Shown: positions 31,809 to 43,348 of the stretch, piece after piece
How positions within the stretch are numbered: position 1 is the first letter of the stretch
Layout of the letters: each line of letters begins with the position of its first letter
Translations under genes and position numbers: made by a program
Assembly: GCA_010645155.1 (NCBI GenBank)
Contig: CM021321.1
Span: forward strand, 4,632,488-4,696,487
Source of the DNA: Tigriopus japonicus
Lineage: Eukaryota; Arthropoda; Copepoda; Harpacticoida; Harpacticidae
Reading direction: 5' to 3'
Length of the DNA stretch: 64,000 nt
The notes under the pieces: generated by a model
What the model saw: the letters and a program-made list of their open reading frames with translations, nothing else
What the model was told of the DNA's origin: nothing
Database searches by the model: none

Positions 31809-34800
31809 ATGGACGGGTTTTTAGGCAATATGATCAAGTACCTACTCTTCATCACCAATCTCCTAGTCTTTGTAAGTATCACGATCATTATTAGAATTCA
31901 CATGATTCACAAGAATCTAACAACAATACAATCAAAAGGATCAACAATTAACGTTCCTTTGAATCCTCAATGAACCCATCGGTCCATTACCAGAAAAAAA
32001 AGATTTTTTTTCCGTTTTCAATTATCCTAAGTGATTCTATTCTGGAGTGGGAGGATCTCAAAATAGTTCCAACATGGAACCAAGTGGCACACATTCCATG
32101 TCAAGGTTCCATAGTTGTCGCCAAATGAATCTCACCAAAAGGCTAGGGGTGGCATTAAAGCAGACCAAAGTGTCACCTACCTGCATTGACATTATCTAAT
32201 TAAAACAAGCCCTTCCCTAAAATACCATGACATGATGGCACATTGCTTTCATCCAGGTTATGGCCGTGATCGTGTGCGCTTTTGGAATTTACGCACTTGT
32301 GGATGGAAAAGCTGTCTCAGATCTAGTGGAATCTGCCGATTCATCGCTCTCCGTGAATATTTATACAACTGCAGCGATTGTTCTGATTGTTGTGAGCGCC
32401 TTAGTGATCTTGGTGACCTTTTTGGGATGTTGTGGAGCAATCAAGGTGAGAATGGTTCTCCTAACCTTATTATGAAGTGTTCCATCAGAATGTTGATTTG
32501 GAATGCCTGTATTAAATTTAGATTATGAAATGATGTTGGATTATACTTTCAAAGTAGCTGCCCAATATATATTAAGTGCAACAATGCCAGATGGCTGTTT
32601 TTCTGTCACTTTTGTCAAAAGTGATGGTACAGAAAACTAAGTAGCAGGGAAAATTTAATTGGCAGGGAGAGTAGCAGTAAAGAAATGTTTGTGGCAATGA
32701 AATTTGTAAAGTGGCAGAATATGGCAGTATTGGACTTCAAAAATTGCAGTGAGGGACTACAATTGGCAGTATTTCGAACACATTTTGGCAGCGTCGGCCT
32801 AAGACCACCTGGTAATAGCTAAGTGAGTGCATCTTTGACAAGGTTAGACTAAATTGAGTTATTGGCCTAAAAATGCAAAAGGTGTTAACGTCAAATCCTA
32901 GAGAACCTGGCGTAATTCAAAAGGTGTTTGTTTGAAATGAAGTTTGATCAAATATAAAAGGACTTTCCCCCCTTCAAATAAAGTCTAATCTCACTGTGAA
33001 CCAAAAAAAGACACAAACAAGAATGTTGGTCAAATTAAAGTTGTTAGTATCTATTTTTGATAACACAAGAAATGAAATCTTCCATTCTAATGAAAAGCCG
33101 ACCGACTAAAACCCTTAAATGGTCCGGGTGCATGGATTATGAGTATCAACACTGACTCGATTGAGCAATGTAATCTCATTCTTCAAACAACCACGGTGTT
33201 TCTTTGAGCTGGAGAAGTAATTTTTTAAATTCCAGAAACTTTTGAGACCTGTTTTGAGATGTTACTGCAATGCTGAACATTTATTTGAAATCGGTTCAAT
33301 AGGTCACGGGCAAAAACTCTATATGTTACTTAAAACAGGCTTAAAAACATATATTTGAAACTCTACTCTGATTGAAATCTTAAATGAACTAAGAGCAGTG
33401 TTGCTCTAAAATATTTCGAATACTAAATTCTATTTTGCGGATCTATTTCCAAAGACCTTTTTACTCAGCTTTCTCGAAGGACCAAACATGCAGGTCGTTA
33501 CATCAATTTAAACAAACAGCTGAGTAGACTTCGACTATACTCTATGTATACTCACCCATAAGACTACTTGAGAATTACGTAGAAGACAAGGTTAAAAAAT
33601 GGTCCTCGCGCATGTTTGAAGTAACCCTATATCGTTTTTCCCCGTCACCTCATTAACAGCATTACACCTGTCGTATCACTTTGCAATTTTTCTGCTTTTT
33701 CTCCATCTATTGATGAAAAAATAACATCGTTTTTAGCAATATGCTCTCATATAAATTAAAACTTTCAAGCCACTCGATTGTTTACTCAAACTCATTATAA
33801 TACTACTTACTTTCTCGCTTTAACATCCACGACCTTTATTTTATCCTCAAATAGGAAAATAGATGCATGTTGGGCATCTATTTCACGTTGCTCTTGACCA
33901 TGTTCATTGTGCTGATTATTGGAGCCGTGATTGGTTACTCACAATCCTTGGACGAACTGAAGAAGCCTTTGATATCCTCAACTAAGAAATACGACGAAAA
34001 ATCGGTCGACACCAAGATCCAAACCCTAACCAAAGCCTGGAATCGCGTCCAAACCGATGTGAGTAGTACCAACATGCAACTGATTTAAGTACTTTCAGAG
34101 GTTCATAGTTTGTATATGGTTTAGTTCAAGTGCTGCGGAGTGGATAAATTCACGGATTGGGATGGTAATACCTTCTTAGACAGCGAAGGAGTTGAAGTAC
34201 CGGCCTCTTGTTGTACTCGAGAAGGCATCTCCGATCCAAACGATTGCCAAAGAAATCCTTCTAAAGAGGACTTCAAACTCGAGGGTTGCTACCAAAAACT
34301 GAAGGACTCGATCAAATCTCATTCGAACAAGGTCCTAATTGTAGCAGTCATTATCATCATCATAATGGTGAGTTTGCCAATTTTTAATGAGAGCCACCGT
34401 TTTGAGAACTTCATGCTTTGAATCGAACAATGAAAACAAGTAAGCTTTTGAATTGGTGGAAATTTTTCAAACATTTCAATTTTGAAGAACGTCTTGCAAA
34501 GGTAATAGTAAATTCTATGGCTATTCAATCTGAGTAATAAATACAAAATTGAAATTGATCTTAAAAGTACCCCGGATTTGAAGTAAAAAAAAGCAGAGCT
34601 CTCCACAAGAAGTATGTGACATTCCATTTAATGTTAATTTGTTATGCATTCTAAGACAAAAAAGGCATAGGAGGTTAATATTAGACTAATATTAGGCTAA
34701 AGGAGGCAAAACCCAGAATGGGCCCAATATTGTATATTAACACTAATGTATTTGTATATATAATCTGACATTACGCCTGTACCGTATCCATGAGAATCAA

Positions 34801-35922
34801 TCTCCCAATAAAGATTATTAGGTATTTTTATATTAATATTAGGCTATCTATTTATATTGATATTGTAATATTTTCACTATTAATATTAGTCATAGGAGGT
34901 TACATAGCTAGTTAATTTTGAAACTGATCATTGGCCGCAAAAAATATGTCTTCAACAAAATGAAAAAAACGCTTGAAAACTTTGGAAAAGCTCAAGTCAA
35001 GAGGTATGTTTCTGACCCAAAAATCATGAGGGACAATTTTGATTTAGTCCCTTTTTAAAAGACTGGTTGAGTTTGAAAGGTATGCACTTAAATAGCTATT
35101 TATATTTCATGAATTATTCTGTTTACCAAGTCAATGCTTACCCGGTATATAGAGGTTTCTTAATTGAAAATAACTAGATCAGGTGTTGAGTTGTTTGAGT
35201 GGTCCATTTTGACGAAAAAAAACTTCGGTTGGGTGAAAGCTCAAATTCTCTGACAAAAATGTAGCCTTTTGATCTCACGAAAAACTAGAAATTCCTAAAT
35301 TTTGGGGTGTCTTGTAATAATTGGTCAAAATAATATGTCCTTAAAATTTCCAGGCAAAAAATGTAGCCTTTTGATCTCAAGAAATCCTAAAAATCCATCA
35401 TTTTGGTGTGTCTTGTTATGATTGGTCAAAATAATGTATCCTATTACCTGAAACCACTTATAGTGCAATTATTTGGGAATAATATGTTTAAATTACTACA
35501 ACTACTCAGAGTTGGGCATCCAAGCAAATTATGAAAGAAATCTACGAAAGAAATCTACTACACGGATGTGCTATTTCATTTTATGTGAATTTGACATTTC
35601 TCGAAGGACCACCTCCAAAGTCGATCAAATGTGGTTTCTTGTATCGTAACTGAATTTTGGAAAAATATTTATTGATGAGCTTTTTATAGTTCAAAAGACA
35701 TTCCTCTAACTTTTACAAACGAACATCTCAAGCTATTTCTTACGCAGACGTACTTTTGAAATGTTGCGAGCAATGGACCTTCAACACTTATCAAAACCAA
35801 ATAAAACTTAAAATCCAAACACACGCATATTGTTCACCTAGAACAAATTGTATTTCTTGTTTTTTATCTTTCAGTTTTTGAACATGATCTTCGCCTTCAT
35901 AATGTGCACCATGGCCTCTTAA
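31809..35922 (+). CDS. Tetraspanin
   Basis: Five exons join in frame: 31809-31871, 32257-32445, 33855-34058, 34125-34367 and 35875-35922, giving 248 residues. All introns are phase 0 with GT-AG borders. Tetraspanins organise membrane microdomains with integrins and other partners. TM1 is at about 10-35, TM2 at about 55-80 ending LGCCGAIK, and TM3 at about 89-112. The large loop has the diagnostic CCG (residues 155-157), PASCC (178-182) and further Cys (about 193 and 209). TM4 (VLIVAVIIIIIM) continues across the last intron and ends in a short tail CTMAS. The final exon codes only 15 residues. Intron 2 contains a dispersed repeat. The family member cannot be named from this sequence. AATAAA lies at 36005-36010. 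Confidence 0.95.
32590..32830 (+). repeat. Dispersed repeat copy B in tetraspanin intron 2
   Basis: Contains, in order, GTGGCAGAATATGGCAGTA, GGACTTCAAAAA, GGCAGTATTTCGAACA, GGCAGCGTCGGCCT and ACCACCTGGTAA. It matches the segment inside the hAT-type element at 7795-8185 on the same strand, but without that copy's tandem insert and without hAT ends. Confidence 0.65.
35253..35440 (+). repeat. Two tandem copies of a roughly 100-bp unit in tetraspanin intron 4
   Basis: AATGTAGCCTTTTGATCTCA and GTGTCTTGT(A/T)AT(A/G)ATTGGTCAAAATAAT occur twice in the same order, at 35258-35336 and 35360-35434. Confidence 0.75.
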
Positions 35923-36004
35923 ATCCAGCCTCGACTCGTTCAACTCTTGAATGCCCATTTCGATTTAAGTGTTCCATGTACGTTTCTGTCCATGTTCTTT
36001 TCGC

Positions 36005-36010
36005 AATAAA
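36005..36010 (+). terminator. Likely poly(A) signal of the tetraspanin gene
   Basis: AATAAA 83 bp after the stop codon and only 34 bp before the end of the convergent PPxY gene, so the two 3' UTRs probably overlap. Confidence 0.55.
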
Positions 36011-36043
36011 GTCACACGATTTTACAAAGATCCACGAGACACA

Positions 36044-36421
36044 CTAATCTCCTATCTGACTATGATACGAAGGTGGAGGACCCGAATATGACGAAATTGT
36101 CTCAATATCTGGCCCTCGATCCTTTGGGTCATAAGATGGAGGTGGATCACTAAATGGTTGACCAGAAGCTCCACCCTTGGGAGCCAAAGATTGACTTCGG
36201 GTGGCTAAAATATTGCGAATCCCTGGTCGTGCCAAAAGATTTTGGATTCGTCGATCTTCAGTGGAATTTGCTTCCAAAGAGTCTCTATCACCATTTCGCA
36301 TCAAGAAGCAGAGTCGCAAAAGCGTGATTTTCACTAATTTGTAGAGCAAAAGTCCAACTCCAAGGAGTAGCAAGATCACAGCGCAGATGAGTATCACCGT
36401 TTCCACCCGTCCAAACCCCAT
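36044..36421 (-). CDS. Small single-pass membrane protein with two PPxY motifs
   Basis: Encodes 125 residues in one exon, convergent with tetraspanin. Residues 8-30 are one strong hydrophobic segment (VILICAVILLLLGVGLLLY), with only about seven residues before it. A basic stretch follows (KLVKITLLRLCFLMR), so the long C-terminal part is expected to face the cytoplasm. That part is polar and ends with two near-identical motifs, PPPSYDP (residues 93-99) and PPPSYHS (115-121). PPxY binds WW domains, above all those of Nedd4-family ubiquitin ligases. The layout recalls Nedd4 adaptors and WBP1-type proteins, but no family was recognised and no Cys-rich ectodomain is present. An upstream exon supplying an ectodomain cannot be excluded. 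Confidence 0.6.
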   Translation of the reverse strand: MGFGRVETVILICAVILLLLGVGLLLYKLVKITLLRLCFLMRNGDRDSLEANSTEDRRIQNLLARPGIRNILATRSQSLAPKGGASGQPFSDPPPSYDPKDRGPDIETISSYSGPPPSYHSQIGD

Positions 36422-38546
36422 AGTGGCTCATTGGAACTCAGATTTATGTCCCAATGTCAGTTAGAGTTGATCAGCTATTCACCAGTGAGTGTTATGTACA
36501 ACCATATCTAGGTGCACAACCAACAGGTTTCAAGGACATTTCTGGCAACACCACCTCTGCTGTCTCATCTCACCGAGTAAGTTGATCTGAATGGCAAATA
36601 ATGCAATGGTTTGCCAGAACCCAACCTAAAATCAAAAGCCAATCAAATCTCAAGACCTTGTGGTTTTTCTGCTGTAATACAACAATATTCTTGAGAACTT
36701 GTGGTTTTGTTTTATTGGTTCAATATCTTGGTGTTAAAAATGCACAAGATCCGTTAGTTTCAAGCGCAACATTTTCAATGAACACTCACATGCAACCTCA
36801 ATTCGTCTTTTTTCAGCGTTCTCTGCGCTCGGCAAACTCGCAGCACGCAAGCCTCCAAAAATCTCTACGGATCTGCCAAAGAGCAAGCTGCCAACCCATA
36901 TACCATTTAAAGCGCTAGAACAATGATACAAACCTTCAGATTCCAGTTGAGTTTCAACCACTAAAGTATTTCACCATACTTGTAAATCGTTACTGAAACC
37001 AGTACATCTCTGAGAGAAGGATGGGCGGCACAAATAATGTAAATAAAAACACATCACGAAAAATGCATCAAAAAATGCAACAAAAATGACAAAAAATGCA
37101 AAAGAAAATGCAAAACGAGCGCAGATTTGAGGAACAATTGGACTAAATCAAATATGATTTAGTGAAAATATCAAAACAAAGGGCCATGAAGACCATTGAA
37201 AACATTCATAGTTCTTGGTTTTTCACTAAAACATTGTCAAATAAAAATACGGTTGTAAATTAAATTGTTGTTAGTGAAGTAAAACTTCGCATTTTGGGTC
37301 TGAAAGATCTGCACATGGAACAGGGTTGTACTCACACTTTCATTCTTTAACTGAAAAAAAACTATTGGCAATGCTTAAAATACAAATGTCAAAGAAAAAT
37401 CTCAGCTTTAATGCTAGAAGTTTGCCAATATGGTGCTCAAAAAATCCTTCTTTTCCTTACTTACAACATATCTTCCATCCAAGCGAGAAATGTGACTTGA
37501 GGAGGAAATAGATGTGATTGATCTTGAAAATCTCAACTGAAAAACAATATCAGCCAAGCTTTCCGAATGGTAAAAGAAAGGAAAGTTGTGAAATTTGGTG
37601 GGTAAGTGCCAAATTCTGACAACAAGGACAAGAATGCATATAAAACGGAAAAATGCCAGAAAAATGCACCAAATTTCGAAAAAACGCCAAAAAAATGCAA
37701 AAAATGCATATCAAGAAAATAATGAAAACAATGCAAAAAGTTGGAAAAGATAAACCAAAATACATTTACATGAAATGTGCAGCTGATGATACAGACGAGA
37801 TTCATTGCGAGATTGACCAGATTATTCGTTCCAATACCAGTTGCCCCTTTAATGGCCACTCCGATTTGATTGAACCAACTAGGACCAAAAACAATTTTAC
37901 AGGCCCCAGCTACAATTATGTCGACAAATGTCATCATTAAAAGACAAACGATTGATTGGAACCCAAAGACATCTCGGTTGATTTCCTAAAGCTTGCGATT
38001 TTATGCTTGACTATTTCGTTGGAATTTTAAGTGGTCTAATCTAGCACGTGTGTTTGTGTTTTTTTCTCACTCTCTTATTTTTTAAATGTCTCTTTTTCCC
38101 TCGTGCTTTTACTCTTTTACACTTTGTGTTTAAGAGTAGCCTTACTTCAATCTTGGCTTTTGAATGTTACTGTACAAATGTTACTGTAAAATTCAAATCC
38201 TGACAGGAACTTGCAGGATCTTTTCATTTCCGTGACACCGTCAAGCCAACTATGAAAAAATGCGATCCAAGTCCGCCCGGTTCTACTCTCCCAACTCCAG
38301 TGCTTTAGAGAGCACTGAGGAATGACGATGTGTGATGCCTCTGTGGGTTACGTGAAGTGGCACTTTGTGAATGTACACAGAGAACAGGTACAGTTACATC
38401 GGATCTCCAACCAACAAGCCCGGCTTGAACTTCAATGACCCACCAACTCGCACAAGTCTCGCTCCGATATTTGACGAAGTTTCTAGAGCGACAGCGAGTA
38501 GTGTTCTTTGTCGTCGTCCTCAGTCCCTCTAATCCCCTCCTTCATC
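36422..38546. other. Spacer with fragments of A-rich hAT-like repeats
   Basis: Stretches at 37015-37130 (GGATGGGCGGCACAAATAAT then AAAAATGCA words) and 37620-37750 (GCCAAAAAAATGCAAAAAATG) resemble the subterminal sequence of the element at 5969-7230, but neither has two ends or a target duplication. ORFs through them are A-rich shadows. The 5' flank of the cytochrome b561 gene lies at the right. Confidence 0.45.
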
Positions 38547-39302
38547 ATGGTGGTCCATCTCATCTCCGTGGCCTTCACCGGATTCATCCTCTATCTGTCA
38601 GTTCCGGGGTCGGATTTGTTCTCCTGGCATCCAACATGCATGAGTGTGGCCTTCATCCTTTTACTTCTGCAAGCTATTGTAGTATTCTCTCCTGAGAGCT
38701 CTTTATTCCCCACGACACCTCGTCCTGAAAAGGTCCAACTGCATTGGATCTTGCATGCCTTTGGCACAGCATCGGCCATTTTTGGCTTTGGCGCCGTGTA
38801 TCTGAATAAAGAACTAAACAACCGGAAGCATTTCACCACATGGCATGGCAAATTCGGATTAGCCACATTAGTAGGCGTGCTGTGCGCCGTGGTGGGCGGA
38901 TTAGTTGCCAAATACGCCCTCAACTTCCGACAGTACATCAAGCCGATCAATCTGAAGATGTATCACGCTACAGCGGGAATGATCGTGTTTTGCTTGGCCA
39001 TGACCAGCGTGTTTTTAGCCGGATATTCCAATTGGTACAAGAACCGGGTCTCGGGATGGCTCTGGAGAATCACCATTTGGATGCCAGTAGTATTGGCCAC
39101 GTGTGTGGCTCGTCAAGTTACTCAATCCTACTTACCGCGGGTTCTTACTCCGCGGGAAAGTGAATTGGATGCCAAAGCCAAAAAGATCCAGGAGAAGATC
39201 GAAGAGAAGCTCAGAAGGCAACAAGAGCGGAAACGCTCGGGTATTAATAGCAAGAGTTCGGAGAGTGAAGAACAATCCGAAAACAGCAGTGTTCATAATT
39301 AG
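38547..39302 (+). CDS. Cytochrome b561 domain-containing reductase (CYB561D2-like)
   Basis: Encodes 251 residues in one exon. The family are six-helix, two-heme transmembrane reductases that pass electrons from cytoplasmic ascorbate to monodehydroascorbate or ferric iron. Probable heme-ligand histidines are H28 (SWHP), H66 or H70 (QLHWILHAF), H100 (TWHGKFG) and H140 (MYHATAG), spaced as in CYB561D2. FSPESSL after TM2 is also a D2-type word. The C-terminus has an additional 50-residue, highly charged Lys/Glu/Arg-rich tail ending in a Ser/Glu stretch, absent from the 222-residue human protein. The ATG at 38547 is the first in this frame; the frame is open 39 bp further up but without ATG. The family usually has about 15 more residues before TM1, so an upstream exon is possible. 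Confidence 0.9.
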   Translation: MVVHLISVAFTGFILYLSVPGSDLFSWHPTCMSVAFILLLLQAIVVFSPESSLFPTTPRPEKVQLHWILHAFGTASAIFGFGAVYLNKELNNRKHFTTWHGKFGLATLVGVLCAVVGGLVAKYALNFRQYIKPINLKMYHATAGMIVFCLAMTSVFLAGYSNWYKNRVSGWLWRITIWMPVVLATCVARQVTQSYLPRVLTPRESELDAKAKKIQEKIEEKLRRQQERKRSGINSKSSESEEQSENSSVHN

Positions 39303-39396
39303 CATCAGTTTTAATGATTCTTAAATAGTGATTAGTTAATTCAAATACATAAAATAGAAAACTAACTGTTCAGCTATTCGTAATTAAGATTGGGGT

Positions 39397-42300
39397 TTAA
39401 CGCCAAGCGTGCAAGTTCAAAGGAGGGTGATGGGCGTGATCCATGCAGTTGTAGCCACGGTTCGTTTGAGCATGAGGGATGAGGAACATATTCCTGGGCA
39501 AGAATAGATCGTGTTGCTCATCGGCATTATCGCATAACACTCGAGCCAAAGTTTGGGTCTTGATCGTTTTCAATTGCTCAGTGGTGAATTGGCCCGGATT
39601 GGTATAGAAAAATCGATCGCCCGTTCTCAATCGCTCAAACTGGTCCTTGACCAAACAATGCATTGTGGGACCAAGAAGAGAGTCCATTTTAGGCTTTTCC
39701 ATATTTCCACCCACATACAGATCCACTTCTTCGGGTTGTTTGTACACCATGGCCAACTTTTGGACCAAGTGGGGGGCGATGAAATCAGAGAGCTTGTCCC
39801 ACGAATTGGAATCGCCCAAACCACAGAACTCCCTAAAAGGAATATAATTTGTAAAAAAAAAAACAGACTAAAAGGAGGTCCTAAAAGTCCTAAGGTCCTA
39901 AAAGGAGGCTTTCTTACCTGTAGGAAGCATAACCCGGAATCTGGTGATCTCGTCCACGTTGGATGTTCAAGGACACGATATCGAGGCCGAAATTTTCGTC
40001 TTTCTCTGGGAAGAGCCATTCGGTCATCTCGTGGGAGTAGACATTGTTAAAATCTTGTAGAGATTGAGTGCACAGGCCTCGCATGATATCGTCGTAAGTG
40101 TTGTTGGCCAAGAGATGAAGGGGATTATGGAACACATCTCGAAGTCTCATGACGTTGGACACGTCATAACGTTTGTTCCTCAAAATAAAAGCACCCGCGA
40201 TGTAGGTATGGAGACGATATGCAGAGCTGGAGAACACCATGGAAATGGTGGCATCCACGTTAGGATCATATCGGTCTTCATGCAGAGCCGTAGGATTGGA
40301 TCGAACGGTATTCTGGCCCAACAGAGCGTCCAAAAAGTCCGTGTAAGTAATGTGTTGGACGACTGCAATGTTGATCTTTCGAGCTTCTTGGTAAACCTTC
40401 TCATCATCCCAATGCGGGTGGATCATTTTTAATTCGTTGGCCAAACGGTTATGATTGCGCAAAAACACTGTGCTTAACATGGTGAACGCAGGATGGACAT
40501 CACCTCTGGTATCTCCAAACTCCATTTTAACTTGCCCTTCGACAGTGATGGGTGGGAAGAAACGTCCGCGCGTATCAACAGAGGTTCTCAGAAGACCATC
40601 TTTAAAGCTTCGCACGGATTTCACTCGTTCTTGGTCCGATCCGTAAACGAAGGAGGCGTCGACGAAGGCCGTGTTCGAGTTTTCGGCATCGGGTTGTTGG
40701 TCGCAATGTTCATTGGCAGGTTTGGCCAATTTAGATCGGAGGAAAGGCATGCATCGGGGACGTCCTTCATGGCCGTAAAATTTGTCGTTCATAGGGGTCG
40801 TGATTGGGCAGCAATCGGGGTTGTCCAAGTTCTGGGGTTGACAACAATCTAAGAATTCGCCAGGAGCAGTTTCACGAACGGGAGTGATTTCAATATCGTG
40901 GTCAATAACTTGTCCCCATGCCATTGTCATCATGCTCACCTGAAAGAGTTTTGAGATATGTACAAATCCACGTATCTCTCTAACTTTTCTTAAAATTTAA
41001 ACCCCAACAGTTTCAGTAGAAATTAAATGAATGCAGGAGGTTGTGTGAAAACAGAAAATTTTCTTTACAAAAAGGGCATTTCTCTGAAGAAAAAACTACT
41101 TCATTTTTTTGGGTAAAACCACATTCTCGTGCCTTTCTTGAGACCTCTCTCACAAGAATTTTCATATTGAATAACAATCAACTTGAACATTAACAGAGGT
41201 GAATTTGCAACAATCAAAAGGGTGCAAAATTGACAGATACTTAGAAATTATTAAGAGATATTAGCTCTTGATTTTTAATCACTTTTATGTGTGACGAAAT
41301 ATCTTTAAATTTATCTCCTTTCTAATCACCTAACACATCACACATACAATCAACCACATCCGTCTTCCAACCAACACAGAATAGCCTTTAATGGATATCC
41401 ATATCTTCACATGGCGCATTAATTGTTAATGAGGGTCAGTGGGCCGTTCCTTGCGATACTGCAATGCAAGGCCAACCCGTGATAAGGAGGGAGCAAGCTC
41501 CCAACACTCATCCCCTTCCAAAAATAAGTTTAATATCGAAGAGGACACATGGTCCTCGTATCAGATATTAAGCTGATAAGAACAGATACTACACTTTGAT
41601 CTTAGCCAAAAGGCCGAGAAGCGATGCTGACTCAAATGTTCCCAAGCTATTCATACCATGAGCTCGGATCAACTTTTGGTGACACGAAGAGGCAGAAGAT
41701 TTCAGAGCAGTTCTCTCCATATCAAGACGACCATCTGCACTAATGATTTTTCCATTCTAGAACCATTAATTTCAACCAAAATAACATTTTTCTCCTTATA
41801 ACTGATTGAATTACTAGTTCACTAGAATTGTGCATAAAAACTTGCAAGTTCATGCCTTTTTCTCTTGCTCAAACTCATCTTCCCCCCCTTTCCTCGGGAA
41901 GAGTTTAGAGACTATCACCATGTCGTCTACTACCTGCCAGTACTATGTCTGTCTAGTACGGTAGAGAGGCGAACGTTATTTCCTTTCACATAAAATGTAG
42001 TAGAACCCAAACTAGTCCAACGTCAAATTCAGAGAATCAAGATTCTCGGTTAGCATTAAGATACTTCTTACATCTAGGTGCCATCACATTTAGGCATAAA
42101 TTGAATGTATATTTAGTTCAGATCCAAATATTTCTTGTATCGAGTGGTCCTACACCGATGGCACGTACTTTCAATTCAGTTCAATAATATTTTTTCGCAA
42201 ACTTTCAGTCGAGGGAAACAAAGGCAAAGTGAGGGACTAACTATCCAAGTTCCCATTACCAATACATGTTGTGTGCAAAGTAAAATTTCGAAAAGTACAG

Positions 42301-43348
42301 CTAACTTCTTGACCCACGGTGTATTTGCTTCATATCTTAAACCATCAAACGCTTTCCTCTTACAGTAAATTGGATTAGTTTCTCGATTGCAACATCAATT
42401 AACCGAATACAATGAAAAATCTCGATTTAACGATCGCCGATTTAGCGAAAAATCTCGATTTAACGATATATTTTGAGGTGACGGACAATGTGGTTAAATC
42501 GAGATTTCTTTGTACAACAGAGAATTTGAAGTATTTGAAGTATTGTAAGTAGTTATTAGACCAACACATCAACCAAAAATTCCAATTTTAATGTAAATTT
42601 GTCTGATATACTGTCCAATGACATACAATTGTCGCAATTAACATCATAAAAAAAGTAGAGTGCGGGGAAATATTTTTTTATGTAGAGTAGAAATGTCGCA
42701 ACTATGTAAAATTTTGCGATGAAGTCGGACTAAAACCTAAATATTTAATTCAAAATACCAAGCATCATCTATTCCTACCTTCGAGTTCCTGTCGAATTCT
42801 CCTCTTTCGATTAATTCTTGGCTAATATATCTGGGATTGGGCAAATTCGTGTGTTTCCCGCAATCCACGAGACTTCGTTTCTTGGGCAAGAGTCTTCTGT
42901 AGGGTAATCCAGCTTGACCAAAGCTAGAATGTTCCATATTATTGCAGCTTCCATCCACACTTCGGTAAGGAACATCGGCTGGGGTACAAGTGCGTCCATC
43001 TTGGCAAGGATTTCCCGGGAAGAACACGCTCGACTTGTAGTTCCGATCCGTTTCGTACTCGAGCCAAGGCGTTTGATGTTGAGCCAAGTTGTAGCCAAAC
43101 TTTCCAGAGCGAAGTTTAGGGCCTTTGACTCGCTTGTAATTGGGTCGAGCATTACCCGAGCCGTCTTGGGAATCCGGATAGACCGTGTTATCAACTTGCG
43201 GGTAATCCGGAGGAACGGGCGCTTCGTAACTCGGTTCTTCGTAGATGGAGTAAACTTTGGAATTGGATTCATCCCGCCAGAGACCCGCAGAGGTCAAGAC
43301 GATCAAACCGACAAAGGCCACAGAGCCGTGGAACACGTAGGGAACCAT
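39397..43348 (-). CDS. Secreted animal heme peroxidase (chorion peroxidase/peroxinectin-like)
   Basis: Three exons on the minus strand: 42779-43348, 39918-40939 and 39397-39832, giving 675 residues. The first intron is phase 0 and 1,839 bp long. The second is 85 bp and splits an Arg codon. Residues 1-22 are a signal peptide (FVGLIVLTSAG). A 165-residue propeptide-like region follows, ending with the family words YRSVDGSCNN and YRRLLP. The peroxidase core has the distal-side WGQVIDHDIE, the AFVDASFVYGSD loop, HNRLANEL, the proximal-side SSAYRLHTYI and LNIQRGRDHQIPGY. The C-terminus contains PTMHCLVKDQFERLRTGDRF. These enzymes crosslink proteins in eggshell, cuticle or blood-cell adhesion. A U2 snRNA gene and a 103-bp miniature element lie in intron 1. 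The 3' end faces the cytochrome b561 gene 94 bp away. Confidence 0.93.
41434..41625 (-). ncRNA. U2: U2 spliceosomal snRNA
   Basis: On the minus strand from 41625 the sequence begins ATCGCTTCTCGGCCTTTTGG, the invariant U2 5' end. It continues with the branch-point recognition segment GTGTAGTATCTGTTC, stem IIa/b words (TTATCAGCTTAATATCTGAT, ACGAGGACC), the Sm site ATTTTTGGA and stem III GGGAGCTTGCTCCC. It ends with stem IV CCTTGCATTGCAGTATCGC and GGAACGGCCCAC. Length is about 192 nt, as for animal U2; the 3' end is accurate to a few bases. All functional segments look intact, so it may be a working gene. It lies in peroxidase intron 1, on the same strand. A proximal sequence element could not be identified by eye. 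Confidence 0.96.
42410..42512. mobile_element. Pogo/Tigger-like miniature element, 103 bp
   Basis: Ends CAATGAAAAATCTCGATTTA and, on the other strand, CAAAGAAATCTCGATTTAAC are inverted repeats with TA on both sides (42408-42409, 42513-42514). The AATCTCGATTTAACGAT word occurs twice on the left. It sits in peroxidase intron 1. Confidence 0.65.
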
